Source: a virus. From it: a DNA stretch of 46,433 bases. The notes under the pieces were generated by a model. That model did no database searches, had not been told where the DNA came from, and was given only the letters and a program-made list of their open reading frames with translations. Both the position numbers and the translations under genes were made by a program. Of the stretch, positions 1-8,424 are shown piece by piece (the stretch's first letter is position 1; each line of letters starts with the position of its first letter). The DNA lies in the IMG/VR virus record IMGVR_UViG_3300032288_001529, positions 1 through 46,433 of that record. One strand, given 5' to 3'.

Positions 1-674
1 ACGTTGCGTTCATACAGTCTGTTCCAAGGCGACAGGCGACGAGCAAAGTCCTCACCCATCAGCTTGGTGATACGATTGACCAGATATGGAATATCGAAGA
101 ACTTGACGTTCCAGCCTGTGATGATATCAGGATGATCACCAGACCACTCGTCAACGAAACGCTTGATCAGGTCAATCTCATCTGTGCATTTCACATACCG
201 CACGTCTTCACGAGTATTCTTGAACTCACCACAACCCAGCACCACAAACTTCTTTGCAGTCTTGAAGGTGATAGCAGTGATTGGTTCATACGCAGTATCA
301 GGCTCAGGGAAACCATTCTCTGAGCCTACCTCGATATCGATGTTGCACACATTGATGTGCGCTATGTCCCAGTCAATGTCACCGGGGAATGTGTCGGAGA
401 TATAGGTGTATTCGTACTTCTGATTGCCATAGATTTTGAAGTTCTCGACACCATCATACTTCTCAACAAACTCACGACAATCACGGATGTTACCTGGCTT
501 TGTCTCAGCCACGTATTCTCCGTGAATTGTCGTAAACTCTGTTGGCTGTGATGAGGGAACATATAGTGTGGGAAAGTATTCGATTGGTCTTCTTACTCGT
601 CTTCCATTTTCGACACCTCTGTACAAAATCTTTGAACCATAGACATGTACAGAGGTGTAGAATGAATGTGACAT
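1..674 (-). CDS. 43: DNA polymerase gp43, N-terminal part (cut by window edge)
   Basis: Family B replicative DNA polymerase of the T4 type; only the first ~224 residues are inside the window. Conceptual translation from the ATG at 674 opens MSHSFYTSVHVYG and contains the exonuclease signatures of the family: Exo I (NIDIEVGSENGFPEP, the DIE triad, near residue 115) and Exo II (ITGWNVKFFDIPYLVNR, near residue 190). These match T4 gp43 (CDIEVTG; FTGWNIEGFDVPYIMNR). The start overlaps the stop of the upstream Sm-like gene as TAATG, with AAGG about 7 nt upstream. The polymerase active-site motifs lie beyond the left edge. In T4, regA sits directly after 44/62 and before 43; here about 21 kb of virion and sugar genes separate them. 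Confidence 0.95.
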   Translation of the reverse strand, partial: MSHSFYTSVHVYGSKILYRGVENGRRVRRPIEYFPTLYVPSSQPTEFTTIHGEYVAETKPGNIRDCREFVEKYDGVENFKIYGNQKYEYTYISDTFPGDIDWDIAHINVCNIDIEVGSENGFPEPDTAYEPITAITFKTAKKFVVLGCGEFKNTREDVRYVKCTDEIDLIKRFVDEWSGDHPDIITGWNVKFFDIPYLVNRITKLMGEDFARRLSPWNRLYERN

Positions 675-994
675 TAGGGACCTTTCTCTGGAAGCAATAG
701 ATTGTTTTGCGGAAGAACCAAACCACTAAATGTGGCATTGTATTGCGTGATGAACTCTTTGATCGGTGTCATTATACACAATACGTGGGAGTTGTCAAGT
801 GTAACTTCTTTCTCTTCGGCAAATTCCATCCAAGGAGCAAAACCGATCGTTGGTTGCTGTGGATTTCCTTTAGAAGGAACGACTACAATTCGAATTGGAT
901 TCTTGATAGTTAGTTTGAGTCCTGTATCCAATACAAGCTCTGCAATTAGTTCTTCACCGTTCAGTAGTCGAATTAGTTTGATATCTTTTGTCAT
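674..994 (-). CDS. Sm-like (LSM-type) small protein, copy 1
   Basis: A 106-residue protein with the opening pattern IKLIRLLNGEELIAEL, then a beta-rich stretch with ITIKNPIRIV-like and PWMEFAEEKEVTL segments. This looks like the small Sm/LSM-fold proteins conserved in T4-like cyanophages. A second, longer copy lies at 36771-37241 (FIRLVTGEDLITEI, LNPLKIVYA, VQWVFPEVVESQEITI). The function in phages is not known; RNA binding is inferred from the fold only. It starts inside an ATGA overlap with the 62-aa gene and its stop overlaps the gp43 start, so it is probably translated together with the polymerase. Confidence is high that the gene is real and moderate for the fold. Confidence 0.7.
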   Translation of the reverse strand: MTKDIKLIRLLNGEELIAELVLDTGLKLTIKNPIRIVVVPSKGNPQQPTIGFAPWMEFAEEKEVTLDNSHVLCIMTPIKEFITQYNATFSGLVLPQNNLLLPEKGP

Positions 995-1179
995 TTGTCA
1001 ACAATCTCCATAAGGAAGTCATATACGGCAACAGTAACCCACTTTTCTGGAATCAGTGATACACTGACACCAGACTCATTGAAGTATGTATATGCGTTTT
1101 CGTGATCGACAATCTTGACGATCTTTTCCCAACGCTTGTCCCAGTCACGCTGGACGATTTGTGTTTCGAGAACTTCCAT
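991..1179 (-). CDS. Hypothetical protein, 62 aa
   Basis: Small protein of 62 residues, not recognised. It is rich in W, V and charged residues (RDWDKRWEKIVKIVDHE) and has no membrane segment. AAGGAG lies about 7 nt before the ATG at 1179, a strong ribosome-binding site, which supports a real gene. It overlaps the following Sm-like gene by ATGA, so the two and gp43 form a coupled unit. It could be a small regulator of host or phage replication, but nothing in the sequence shows this. Confidence 0.6.
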   Translation of the reverse strand: MEVLETQIVQRDWDKRWEKIVKIVDHENAYTYFNESGVSVSLIPEKWVTVAVYDFLMEIVDK

Positions 1180-1194
1180 AACTATCTCCTTTAA

Positions 1195-1905
1195 TTAATC
1201 TTCGATATAAGCACCAGATGCTGCAATATAACAGCCAACATGCATTCGTTCTTTTTCTATGAGCTTGTCTTTTGGTATATTGATAAAATGTGCATGTTCA
1301 GTATCTAATCCTTGATTGAATAGCTCAAAGTTTTTCTGTATGATTCCAAGATAGTCATACATGAAACTTATCGGCCAAGAATAAAATCTTGTTTCTAATA
1401 GATGTGTGCTATCGCATACCTTTTGTTGTTCTGGTGTTCTCCATGTTGATAGTCTAGTCTTGAATACGTAATTATCACCAGAATCATGGTGCTCTTGAAT
1501 ATCAAAAGAAGGAAGAAGTTTGCATCTACCGCCAAGTTTATACATTCTTCCTTTTGTGTCTTTTAGATCATAGTTGTAATTGACATCATAGATTTCTTTT
1601 AGACGGAGTATTGAGTTGTGTAGGAGATAGTTTTCACCATGACTCTTTAGCCAGTTCTTATTGAACTGTTGTGCTAGATCATCATTATGAAAGTCAAGAA
1701 ATAATGTAACGCTATCTCTGAGCTTTTGTAATTTCTCAGCAGGCAACTCTTTGGCAGAACTATCAGCAAGAATAATGATACTTTTGCCTTTTACTGTGTC
1801 TTTGATGCTTTGTATTGTTTCAAGTGTTTGAGTGAATCTATCTTCGTAGTTTATGACGCCGAAGAGTGGTTGAATAGTTGATGGTATGATAAAAACATCA
1901 AGCAT
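1195..1905 (-). CDS. Hypothetical protein of the sugar cassette, possible GT-A-like
   Basis: A 236-residue protein at the downstream end of the glycan cassette. The N-terminus (DVFIIPSTIQP, then RFTQTLETIQSIKDTV and SIIILADSSA) reads like the first beta-alpha-beta of a nucleotide-diphospho-sugar transferase fold, but no clear DxD with flanking hydrophobics is visible, so the call is weak. It starts 8 nt inside the end of the DegT aminotransferase gene and is separated from the next gene by only 15 nt. It belongs to the cassette by position. It could also be a non-catalytic partner of the other transferases. Confidence 0.55.
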   Translation of the reverse strand: MLDVFIIPSTIQPLFGVINYEDRFTQTLETIQSIKDTVKGKSIIILADSSAKELPAEKLQKLRDSVTLFLDFHNDDLAQQFNKNWLKSHGENYLLHNSILRLKEIYDVNYNYDLKDTKGRMYKLGGRCKLLPSFDIQEHHDSGDNYVFKTRLSTWRTPEQQKVCDSTHLLETRFYSWPISFMYDYLGIIQKNFELFNQGLDTEHAHFINIPKDKLIEKERMHVGCYIAASGAYIED

Positions 1906-2974
1906 ATGTGTTCAAAGCCTCAACGACATGATCGAGTTCTGTTTGTGTGAGCCACCAACCATTAGGAATACAAACTTGAGTTGTGGTAAACTGTGTCACA
2001 CCAGGCAAATCATTCTCAGCAAACTGGATCGTGCAGTCATACAAATCGTTTCTGAAATGAACTGGACTTGATGCAATATCTTTCTCTTCCAGATACTTCA
2101 TAAAGTGATCTTTCTTAGTTTCTGGTGCGTGCATACTGAACAGCCAGAATGATGTTGTACTATCAAACTTAGGAAGAGTCAGAGCTTTGTTAGTTACATT
2201 GTCGATGATGTACTTGCTGTTCTCACGTTGTTTGATAACAGATTCATTTGCAAGATCGATGTTTGCAAGACCAATAGTTGCACTGATATCATTCATATGA
2301 TACTTGAAGCCAGCTTTCTTGATATTCTGTGTGCAACGAAATGACTCGTTCTTAGTTCTGTCTAGACCAAACCAACGAAGCAGTCTAGCTTCTTCAGCCT
2401 TCTTTTCGTCAGCACAAACGATTGCACCACCATCACCACAAGTTAGAAACTTGATTGCTTGAAAGCTATAACAGATATAATCACCACGTTCTGGTCGATC
2501 AGTAAAGAATGAGTCCCAAGTGTGTGCAGCATCTTCAATAACAGGTATGCCAAAAGACTTTAGCTTTGCATAGTCACACAGCTTACCTGCCCAGTTGACT
2601 GCAACGATAGCTTTTGTCTTTGGTGTGATGAGCTTTGCTGCCGAATCAGGATCCATCAGACCTGTAATGGGATCAATGTCTGCCCAACGAATTTTGGCCT
2701 TCTTATGAAGAATACCAATCTGTGAAGCAAAGCATGTTTGTGGTGTGGAGATGACCTCATCACCAACTCCAACTCCACATAACTCTAGTGATAGATCAAT
2801 TGCAGATGTGCATGAGTTTACGGTTACAGGCACACTTTTGCTTTTTAGCTCTTTCTGTAGAGCTAACTCAAATTCATCTACCTTTGGACCCTGTGAGATG
2901 TATCCACTATGCAGTACAGGAATCAAATGAAATCCTACGTTTTCAGACATTCTCACCTTGAATAGTGGAATCAT
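1898..2974 (-). CDS. DegT/DnrJ/EryC1-type sugar aminotransferase
   Basis: PLP-dependent aminotransferase that adds an amino group to a keto-deoxy nucleotide sugar. The 358-residue length fits the family. Visible landmarks are YISQGPKVDEFE at the N-terminus, the SCTSAIDL cofactor-binding stretch (~54-61), VIEDAAH with the PLP-contacting Asp (~145-151), and the probable Schiff-base Lys175 in SFQAIKFLTCGDGG. It sits directly after a GNAT acetyltransferase (ATGA overlap) and in the same cassette as a 4,6-dehydratase, the usual trio for an N-acetylated dideoxy-amino sugar. No 3,4-ketoisomerase (FdtA type) was seen, so a 4-amino product (perosamine, viosamine or Fuc4N type) is more likely. GGAG lies 9 nt before the ATG. 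Confidence 0.88.
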   Translation of the reverse strand: MIPLFKVRMSENVGFHLIPVLHSGYISQGPKVDEFELALQKELKSKSVPVTVNSCTSAIDLSLELCGVGVGDEVISTPQTCFASQIGILHKKAKIRWADIDPITGLMDPDSAAKLITPKTKAIVAVNWAGKLCDYAKLKSFGIPVIEDAAHTWDSFFTDRPERGDYICYSFQAIKFLTCGDGGAIVCADEKKAEEARLLRWFGLDRTKNESFRCTQNIKKAGFKYHMNDISATIGLANIDLANESVIKQRENSKYIIDNVTNKALTLPKFDSTTSFWLFSMHAPETKKDHFMKYLEEKDIASSPVHFRNDLYDCTIQFAENDLPGVTQFTTTQVCIPNGWWLTQTELDHVVEALNTYA

Positions 2975-3417
2975 TGTCTATACTCCATTTTCGTAATTTC
3001 TGCTGTTTTGTCGTATTCGATAAATCCTAGTTTATCGTACAGACTTTTTGCTACGGTGTTTGTGTTTAGAACTTCTAGTTCAATCTTTCTTGAACTGTCA
3101 ATTCGCTTTGCTTCATCAATCAGATTCTGAAATATGTATCTTCCCATGCCTTGACCTCGTGACTTTTTAGTCAGACCACCAGTCACAAGGAAAACATCAT
3201 TTTCAATTCGAAGTATTCCATATCCGACAGCACGATTATCAACTTTAGCAAGATACAACTTCATCTTGCTTTTGTCAAGTGAATTGTACCAAGATGACTG
3301 TTGTTTCTTGGAAATATATTTTGTGTTCCTTGTCATGAAAAGACGGCATTCATTTCTCAGCTTTCGCATAATCTGCGCATCATCTTCACTTAGAACTTCT
3401 GTGAAATCAAATGTCAT
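2971..3417 (-). CDS. GNAT-family N-acetyltransferase
   Basis: A 148-residue GCN5-related acetyltransferase. It shows the acetyl-CoA pyrophosphate-binding motif RGQGMGRYIFQNLIDEA (~90-106, R/QxxGxG/A) and the closing NTVAKSLYDKLGF segment typical of motif B. The likely role is to acetylate the amino sugar made by the adjacent DegT aminotransferase, as in VioB- or WecD-type steps, though the acceptor cannot be read from sequence. It begins 11 nt inside the 254-aa gene and ends in an ATGA overlap with the aminotransferase. No strong ribosome-binding site precedes the ATG at 3417, so coupling to the upstream gene is likely. Confidence 0.85.
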   Translation of the reverse strand: MTFDFTEVLSEDDAQIMRKLRNECRLFMTRNTKYISKKQQSSWYNSLDKSKMKLYLAKVDNRAVGYGILRIENDVFLVTGGLTKKSRGQGMGRYIFQNLIDEAKRIDSSRKIELEVLNTNTVAKSLYDKLGFIEYDKTAEITKMEYRQ

Positions 3418-4171
3418 TTTCTACATAATATCCCTGATTAGCTCTGACATTAAATGCTTTTGTATTGGGCTTTGAACATACCCAAAACTCATTTCTAAAT
3501 CGGTCTGCAAGATTTTGAATCCACGGATCTCTTGCAGACTTTCTAAACTCAATCCACCAATTATCATCCATAGGATGAGCAAGTGATCTTACATGTTCAG
3601 ATTTTGTCCACCAGAAATTGCCTTTATAATGTGGCGGATCAGATTGATAGTCGATTCCTGCTGTATCAAATTGGCTCAATGAATCAACACACTTTTGCCA
3701 ATTGTTGATCACACCCCAATTCATCAACTGGCGCCATAGATGCCTGTTCTTGAACTTAGATGCTGCTTTGTATGTTAGTAGGCAATTTGATATTGCTGTT
3801 ACTGCTTTAGTGTGAATATACAGAACATGCAAGTCTTCTTTCTGACAGTCATCATACAATTTGGCAATCGTGTGTGTTTCACTAAATGGCTTTGCTTTAT
3901 CTCCCTGTAATTGAGAGAACTCCTTTAGCATATCAAAGTCATCTTGAAATTTGTTCTCGACAAACTCTAATTGAATCTTGACGGGAAACGCAGCACATAG
4001 TTTATGAAAGATTTCTGTTCTCTCGTCAGCCTTTGAGATTGCAGTGATCTTCATCAAATCAACCTGCTGAAGCAGATTGTTTTTTTCCATCAGAGTCATT
4101 TGCTCTGTGAAGATGCTTGTCCAATAATAGAGATCATCCAAATAGGCATGATAATAGATTTGCTTCTTCAT
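3407..4171 (-). CDS. Glycan-cassette protein, putative glycosyltransferase
   Basis: A 254-residue protein without a domain I can name with certainty. A pattern common in polysaccharide loci is visible: YIHTKAVT, then a W-rich core (RHLWRQLMNWGVIN), GIDYQSDPPHYKGNFWWTK and FRNEFWVCS. Proteins with such HYxGNFWW stretches are usually listed as putative glycosyltransferases. It lies between a C-methyltransferase (ATGA overlap upstream, GAGG 11 nt before the start) and a GNAT. Function in glycan assembly is inferred from context and this motif only. Confidence 0.6.
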   Translation of the reverse strand: MKKQIYYHAYLDDLYYWTSIFTEQMTLMEKNNLLQQVDLMKITAISKADERTEIFHKLCAAFPVKIQLEFVENKFQDDFDMLKEFSQLQGDKAKPFSETHTIAKLYDDCQKEDLHVLYIHTKAVTAISNCLLTYKAASKFKNRHLWRQLMNWGVINNWQKCVDSLSQFDTAGIDYQSDPPHYKGNFWWTKSEHVRSLAHPMDDNWWIEFRKSARDPWIQNLADRFRNEFWVCSKPNTKAFNVRANQGYYVENDI

Positions 4172-5403
4172 GTTGTGTGAACCTCTACTTTTGGAAAGTA
4201 TGTCACAAACTGATCTCTAATATTAGGTCTTGCAGCTTTGATCTTAGCTTTGATTTCATCATAGAAATTCCAAGCAAGTGGCACAAAGACTGTAGGACGT
4301 TCGTCAAGGAGTTTTTCAGAACCAAAGATAGGAATGTTCATTCCTGGTGTGAACTTGTTTTGTTTGAGTGGATTATCGTCGATGATATAATCTAGCTCAA
4401 TATTACCATAGTTTAGTAGAGTCATGCCTTTGGCCGCTGCACCATATCCAACAATAGGTAGTGATGAACCACGGAACTGATCTAATGTTGTTTTGAGAGC
4501 AGTAACAATCTCTGTGCATTTCTTAGCATACTCAACATATGTTGAATCTGTGTATAGTCCTGCTTTACGTTCGATCTCAATTGCATTAGCAATGTTAGCT
4601 GGTCGAGACATGAGACGATTACGAGAGATGACGAATAGATAGCTGTTGCCATGCAATGGTGTTTTGATCACATCTACAAGAAACAAGCCAACACGAGTAC
4701 ATAGCTCATTCATCGACTTGATATTGAAGAAGTTGATGTGCTCATGATAAATGGTATCAAACTCATTATTGAGAATCATATCAGCCTGTGAAGTCTGAAC
4801 GAACAATAACGAATCGTCACTCATAGCTATACGAGCAGCACGCAAGAATGCTTTGGGATCAAAGTTATGAGCAAACACATTCTGCGCAATCAGAATATCA
4901 AAAATCTTGCCTGTCTTGAGCACAAAGTCCATATTGAAAAACTCTGGCCATACAGTATGTCGCTGTGATGAAACTTTGTATAGATTCTGTGCCGGATCAA
5001 TACCAAATGTTTTGACACGATGATGAGCAAACGCATCTAGTTGTGATCCATCATTGCAACCAATATCAAGCACATTTACTGGACGCAATGCTGATAACGT
5101 CTCAAAATACTCATGAGCATAGTCAGCAAACCACTTGAAGTAGTTTTTCATGGTCTTTGATGTACCAGACACATACAAATAATCCTTGAACATAAGTTCT
5201 GGATTGACTGCATGTGTTAGCTGCACATGAAAACAGTCCTGACAACGATTGATCGCCAGAGGAAACTCTTCTTGGTATTCCTTTTTGCTGTTCTTGTATG
5301 AGTTAGCCAGAGGCTGATTGTTCAAATCGAGTGTGAGAACAAGGCGATCAGAGCCACATGCCAAACACTCATTGAGTTTAAGTAAATTGTTTTGGGAAAA
5401 CAC
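4168..5403 (-). CDS. SAM-dependent sugar C-methyltransferase
   Basis: About 411 residues, the size of TylC3/NovU-type nucleotide-sugar C-methyltransferases. An N-terminal zinc-like site is visible (NECLACG ... NRCQDCFH), followed by the SAM-binding motif VLDIGCNDGSQLDAF and a C-terminal domain with PIVGYGAAAKGMTLLNY and YIIDDNPLKQNKFTPG. The three-part arrangement (zinc, Rossmann methyltransferase, C-terminal nucleotide-binding-like domain) is characteristic. I prefer a GTG start at 5403, which has AAAGGA about 9 nt upstream and overlaps the 222-aa gene by 26 nt. An in-frame ATG at 5451 has no ribosome-binding site. The substrate is probably a dehydrated nucleotide sugar from the 4,6-dehydratase. 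Confidence 0.85.
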   Translation of the reverse strand: MFSQNNLLKLNECLACGSDRLVLTLDLNNQPLANSYKNSKKEYQEEFPLAINRCQDCFHVQLTHAVNPELMFKDYLYVSGTSKTMKNYFKWFADYAHEYFETLSALRPVNVLDIGCNDGSQLDAFAHHRVKTFGIDPAQNLYKVSSQRHTVWPEFFNMDFVLKTGKIFDILIAQNVFAHNFDPKAFLRAARIAMSDDSLLFVQTSQADMILNNEFDTIYHEHINFFNIKSMNELCTRVGLFLVDVIKTPLHGNSYLFVISRNRLMSRPANIANAIEIERKAGLYTDSTYVEYAKKCTEIVTALKTTLDQFRGSSLPIVGYGAAAKGMTLLNYGNIELDYIIDDNPLKQNKFTPGMNIPIFGSEKLLDERPTVFVPLAWNFYDEIKAKIKAARPNIRDQFVTYFPKVEVHTT

Positions 5404-6046
5404 GTTGCATATTCCTTTTGCCAAATTTCTCAAAGACCACAACACTATCATAGAAGTGAACTGAAGTCAACCCTTCAGCTAGTTTCGTTTTTCTCTCCCA
5501 TTCAGTGTTAGTATCTATCTGATCTCTCCAATCATGATGCAGGACATCAACAAAGTCCTTTGCATACTCTATGAATGATGAGTTTCTTTTATATCCTCCA
5601 TTATGTGTTCTGTGATATGATGTGTGAGTATCTTCACAGATGTATGTGCCGCCCATATTCAATTTAGGAAACACTTTTTCAAAAGTCACAATCTGCTGTT
5701 CCATGACATGCCCACCATCATCGATAAACACATCGATAGGAGGAAAATGTGTGAGAAACTTGTCCCAGAACTGTTCTGACTGTTGATTTCCTATAACAAT
5801 AGAGATGTTTGGATTATCGTATTTTAGATTCATGCAGTTAGGATCAGCATCAATACCTGTGATGATTGATTTCTTGAAATACTTACTCCACAGAATGAGA
5901 CTGCCACCATTTTGAACACCCACTTCAACAAGATGAATGGGACGCTCTGTGTATCGACGAAGATACCTTTCATAGATTTCAAAGTATGCATTCCATTTGT
6001 CTGACGACAAAGGAAGATCATAGAACAACTCTTCTATTTCTAACAT
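5378..6046 (-). CDS. Class I SAM methyltransferase (CmcI/macrocin-type)
   Basis: A 222-residue Rossmann methyltransferase. Motif I reads HLVEVGVQNGGSLILW, the acidic beta-2 end is ITGIDADP, and the stretch VFIDDGGHVMEQQI with CEDTHTSYH resembles the cephalosporin-hydroxylase/macrocin O-methyltransferase group, in which the DDGGH stretch helps bind metal. Likely role: O-methylation of a sugar. The ATG at 6046 overlaps the upstream stop as TGATG and AAGGA lies about 8 nt before it; an in-frame TTG one codon upstream is less likely. Confidence 0.8.
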   Translation of the reverse strand: MLEIEELFYDLPLSSDKWNAYFEIYERYLRRYTERPIHLVEVGVQNGGSLILWSKYFKKSIITGIDADPNCMNLKYDNPNISIVIGNQQSEQFWDKFLTHFPPIDVFIDDGGHVMEQQIVTFEKVFPKLNMGGTYICEDTHTSYHRTHNGGYKRNSSFIEYAKDFVDVLHHDWRDQIDTNTEWERKTKLAEGLTSVHFYDSVVVFEKFGKRNMQRVFPKQFT

Positions 6047-6792
6047 CAAAGAGTTCCTTCTTTTTTCATATTGTACAAGCCGATAAATTTATCATGATTG
6101 TGTTTTCCATACATTTCAGTGTAGCATTCATGTTCTATAGGAAACTTCTTTACTTTGATGTTTCTGTTCTGAATGAAAAACAAACTGACCAATCTTTCGA
6201 CGATGAAGATAAAATTTGGAATCACAGAAAAATGTTCTTTGCCGTCTTTGAAAGATGAACACATTCTTCCTCTTCTGTATAATTGCTCATACAGATATTC
6301 GTCTTGACTGCAAAGAACTAAGATGTTATCGACATAAAGAAAGAACTCAGTCCAAAAATGAGAGTTACCGATCACGAAATTACATGTTGCAAAATCTTCT
6401 GCTTTGTATGAGATGTCTTGGCATGGCACATTTATACCAATTTTAGGAAACAGAACATTAGCAAAGTCTGTATATCCATCTTGACACCAAAGATTGTTGC
6501 ATAGTGCAGCAACAATCAAGTATGCATCAAAGTGATATACATCATAACCAGGATTATCGAGAATCCACTGCCGAAATACTTGAGGTTCGAGATGTGTTTT
6601 CTCTTTCCATTTCCAAGAGACTAGACCCCAATGAGCATCGGTATGTCTATTCTTTTGAAACAAGTCCTTCAGCAGTGGATACTCTCTAAGATCAGGCCTT
6701 TTATTTTCGGTATTATCGTAAGGAATAAATGCACTATCAAGGCTAGGCAATTGAATAGGATCATAATATGCCTGATATATTTTCACGTTCAT
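6046..6792 (-). CDS. Hypothetical glycan-cassette protein
   Basis: A 248-residue protein opening VKIYQAYYDPIQLPSLDSAFIPYDN, a pattern I associate with uncharacterised proteins of viral and bacterial polysaccharide clusters, with GYDVYHFDAYLIV and a tail ending in YGKHNHDKFIGLY. No nucleotide-sugar motif is certain; HFDAY could be a DxD-like site. It lies between two methyltransferase genes with a TGATG overlap downstream and only 15 nt upstream, so it belongs to the same transcript. A glycosyltransferase role is a guess from context. Confidence 0.55.
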   Translation of the reverse strand: MNVKIYQAYYDPIQLPSLDSAFIPYDNTENKRPDLREYPLLKDLFQKNRHTDAHWGLVSWKWKEKTHLEPQVFRQWILDNPGYDVYHFDAYLIVAALCNNLWCQDGYTDFANVLFPKIGINVPCQDISYKAEDFATCNFVIGNSHFWTEFFLYVDNILVLCSQDEYLYEQLYRRGRMCSSFKDGKEHFSVIPNFIFIVERLVSLFFIQNRNIKVKKFPIEHECYTEMYGKHNHDKFIGLYNMKKEGTL

Positions 6793-6807
6793 TATAAGTA
6801 GTCTCTG

Positions 6808-7377
6808 TTACGAGAGAGTCAATTCTCGTTGTTTATACCAGAACCAAACGTCTTGGTTCGTTGTTCCAATCATGGCTTTCAGATCATTAGCAAATTCCAC
6901 AACTGCATTATTTACATCTGGAATGCCTCTGAAGTCATGTCCACAAAACAGTCCACCCTTCTTGAGTTTGGGCCAATAGTTACGACAATCAAGAAGTACC
7001 TGCTTGTATGTATGTAAACCGTCAATGAAGATGAAATCGAAGCTATCATCTTCAAACATACTTAGTGCGTCATCAGATGTCTTTCTAACATGAGTGAATC
7101 TATCACTATAAGGAGATGTTCGATTCTTCATGATAGTTAGTGCATTTTCACGATCATCTGCTGGTACAGTTGGTCCTGTCCAATCATCATACATTGTGTA
7201 TGGATCAACACCAATCAATGTCAACTTGGGTAATGACTTGAGTAGATATTCGGTAGTCACACCGTGATCGACACCAATTTCAATACCCTTTAGTTCAGCA
7301 TTCTTGTCGAGAAGGGATGGAATCCCTTCTCCTGGTAGCCATGTTGGCTTTGTTTCTGATTCGAAGATGTATTTCAT
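6808..7377 (-). CDS. Class I SAM methyltransferase (Methyltransf_24-like)
   Basis: About 189 residues. SAM motif I is GIEIGVDHGVTTEYLL, the acidic residue after beta-2 is in LIGVDPYTMY, and the later motif FDFIFIDGLHTYKQVLLD plus GGLFCGHDF is the classic pattern of this small methyltransferase group. The ATG at 7377 forms an ATGA overlap with the stop of the 4,6-dehydratase, which decides the start over an in-frame ATG at 7410. It is probably a sugar O-methyltransferase. It closely resembles, in layout, the 176-aa gene at 11833-12363. Confidence 0.82.
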   Translation of the reverse strand: MKYIFESETKPTWLPGEGIPSLLDKNAELKGIEIGVDHGVTTEYLLKSLPKLTLIGVDPYTMYDDWTGPTVPADDRENALTIMKNRTSPYSDRFTHVRKTSDDALSMFEDDSFDFIFIDGLHTYKQVLLDCRNYWPKLKKGGLFCGHDFRGIPDVNNAVVEFANDLKAMIGTTNQDVWFWYKQRELTLS

Positions 7378-8411
7378 AGATTGATCCACTCTTGATTTTG
7401 CATTGACCAATCAACAACACCCTTGATTCGCTCACGTAGAGTGAATCGTGGTTCCCAACCTAGCTTGCGCATAAACTCACCAGACAAAGCATAACGAAGA
7501 TCGTGACCAGGACGTGAAGAATGGAAGTCAATCATCTCATACTTCAACTTCTTGCCTTGACATTCTGCAATGTATTGCGCAAGTTGTAGATTGTTGATTT
7601 CTTCTTTACCAACAACGTTGAACTTTGGACACTTTGCACCACCATAATCAGGCTCATAAACTAGCTTGAGTTGCTTTTCATTGAGATGCAATAGGAAATA
7701 GATTGCATCGGCTACATCTGAACCATGGATATAGAAACGTGATCCTGGAATAGTTTTTGTGTGATCAGAGTGAATGAACACAGTATCATCATCACGCACT
7801 TTACGAATGCACATAGGAATATACTTCTCTGGATGCTGTCTTGGTCCAAAGACGTTCATTGTATGTGTGATGAAGACTGGCAGCTTGTATGTGTTTTCAA
7901 ATGCAACAGCCAACTCTTCACCACCAGCTTTAGATGCTGAATATGGATTGCTACAGTTGTAACGTTCTTTCTCTGTATAGTTTACACCATTTGGTGCTGG
8001 TCCAAAGACTTCATCGGTAGAGAAATAAATGAACCGCTTGAGATCCTTCTGTTCACGAGCAAAGTTAAGGATGTTGCAAGTACCAACAACGTTGTCCATC
8101 ACAAACTCCATTGGATGTGTGATAGATCGATCAACGTGGCTGCTTGCTGCTAGATGGACGATATAATCAAACTCACCAAGCATGTTCTTGAGCAGTGTAT
8201 TGATTTCTGCTTTGAGATCGTGCCAAACAACCTTCACTCGTTGCTGTTCACTCTTAGAATACCGAGAAACAACATCATTTAGTCTGTTGAGATTACCAGA
8301 ATAATCTAGTCGATCTAGTGATACGATTTCCCAATCTGTTTGTTTCAAAAACATATCTACAACATGATGACCGATGAAACCAGCACCACCAGTTAGAAGC
8401 ACTCTTGTCAT
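7374..8411 (-). CDS. NAD-dependent nucleotide-sugar 4,6-dehydratase (RmlB-like SDR)
   Basis: A 345-residue extended short-chain dehydrogenase. It has TGGAGFIGHHVV at the N-terminus for NAD binding, LAASSHVDRSI, then FSTDEVFGP with the catalytic Thr-Asp-Glu of sugar 4,6-dehydratases, and YSASK with catalytic Tyr and Lys. TDEV is the signature of the dTDP-glucose 4,6-dehydratase branch, but the base (dTDP, UDP, GDP or CDP) cannot be fixed by eye. Product: a 4-keto-6-deoxy sugar, the substrate for the DegT aminotransferase and the C-methyltransferase in this cassette. The start at 8411 is chosen for AGAGG 7 nt upstream. Confidence 0.88.
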   Translation of the reverse strand: MTRVLLTGGAGFIGHHVVDMFLKQTDWEIVSLDRLDYSGNLNRLNDVVSRYSKSEQQRVKVVWHDLKAEINTLLKNMLGEFDYIVHLAASSHVDRSITHPMEFVMDNVVGTCNILNFAREQKDLKRFIYFSTDEVFGPAPNGVNYTEKERYNCSNPYSASKAGGEELAVAFENTYKLPVFITHTMNVFGPRQHPEKYIPMCIRKVRDDDTVFIHSDHTKTIPGSRFYIHGSDVADAIYFLLHLNEKQLKLVYEPDYGGAKCPKFNVVGKEEINNLQLAQYIAECQGKKLKYEMIDFHSSRPGHDLRYALSGEFMRKLGWEPRFTLRERIKGVVDWSMQNQEWINL

Positions 8412-8424
8412 TATATTACCTCTC

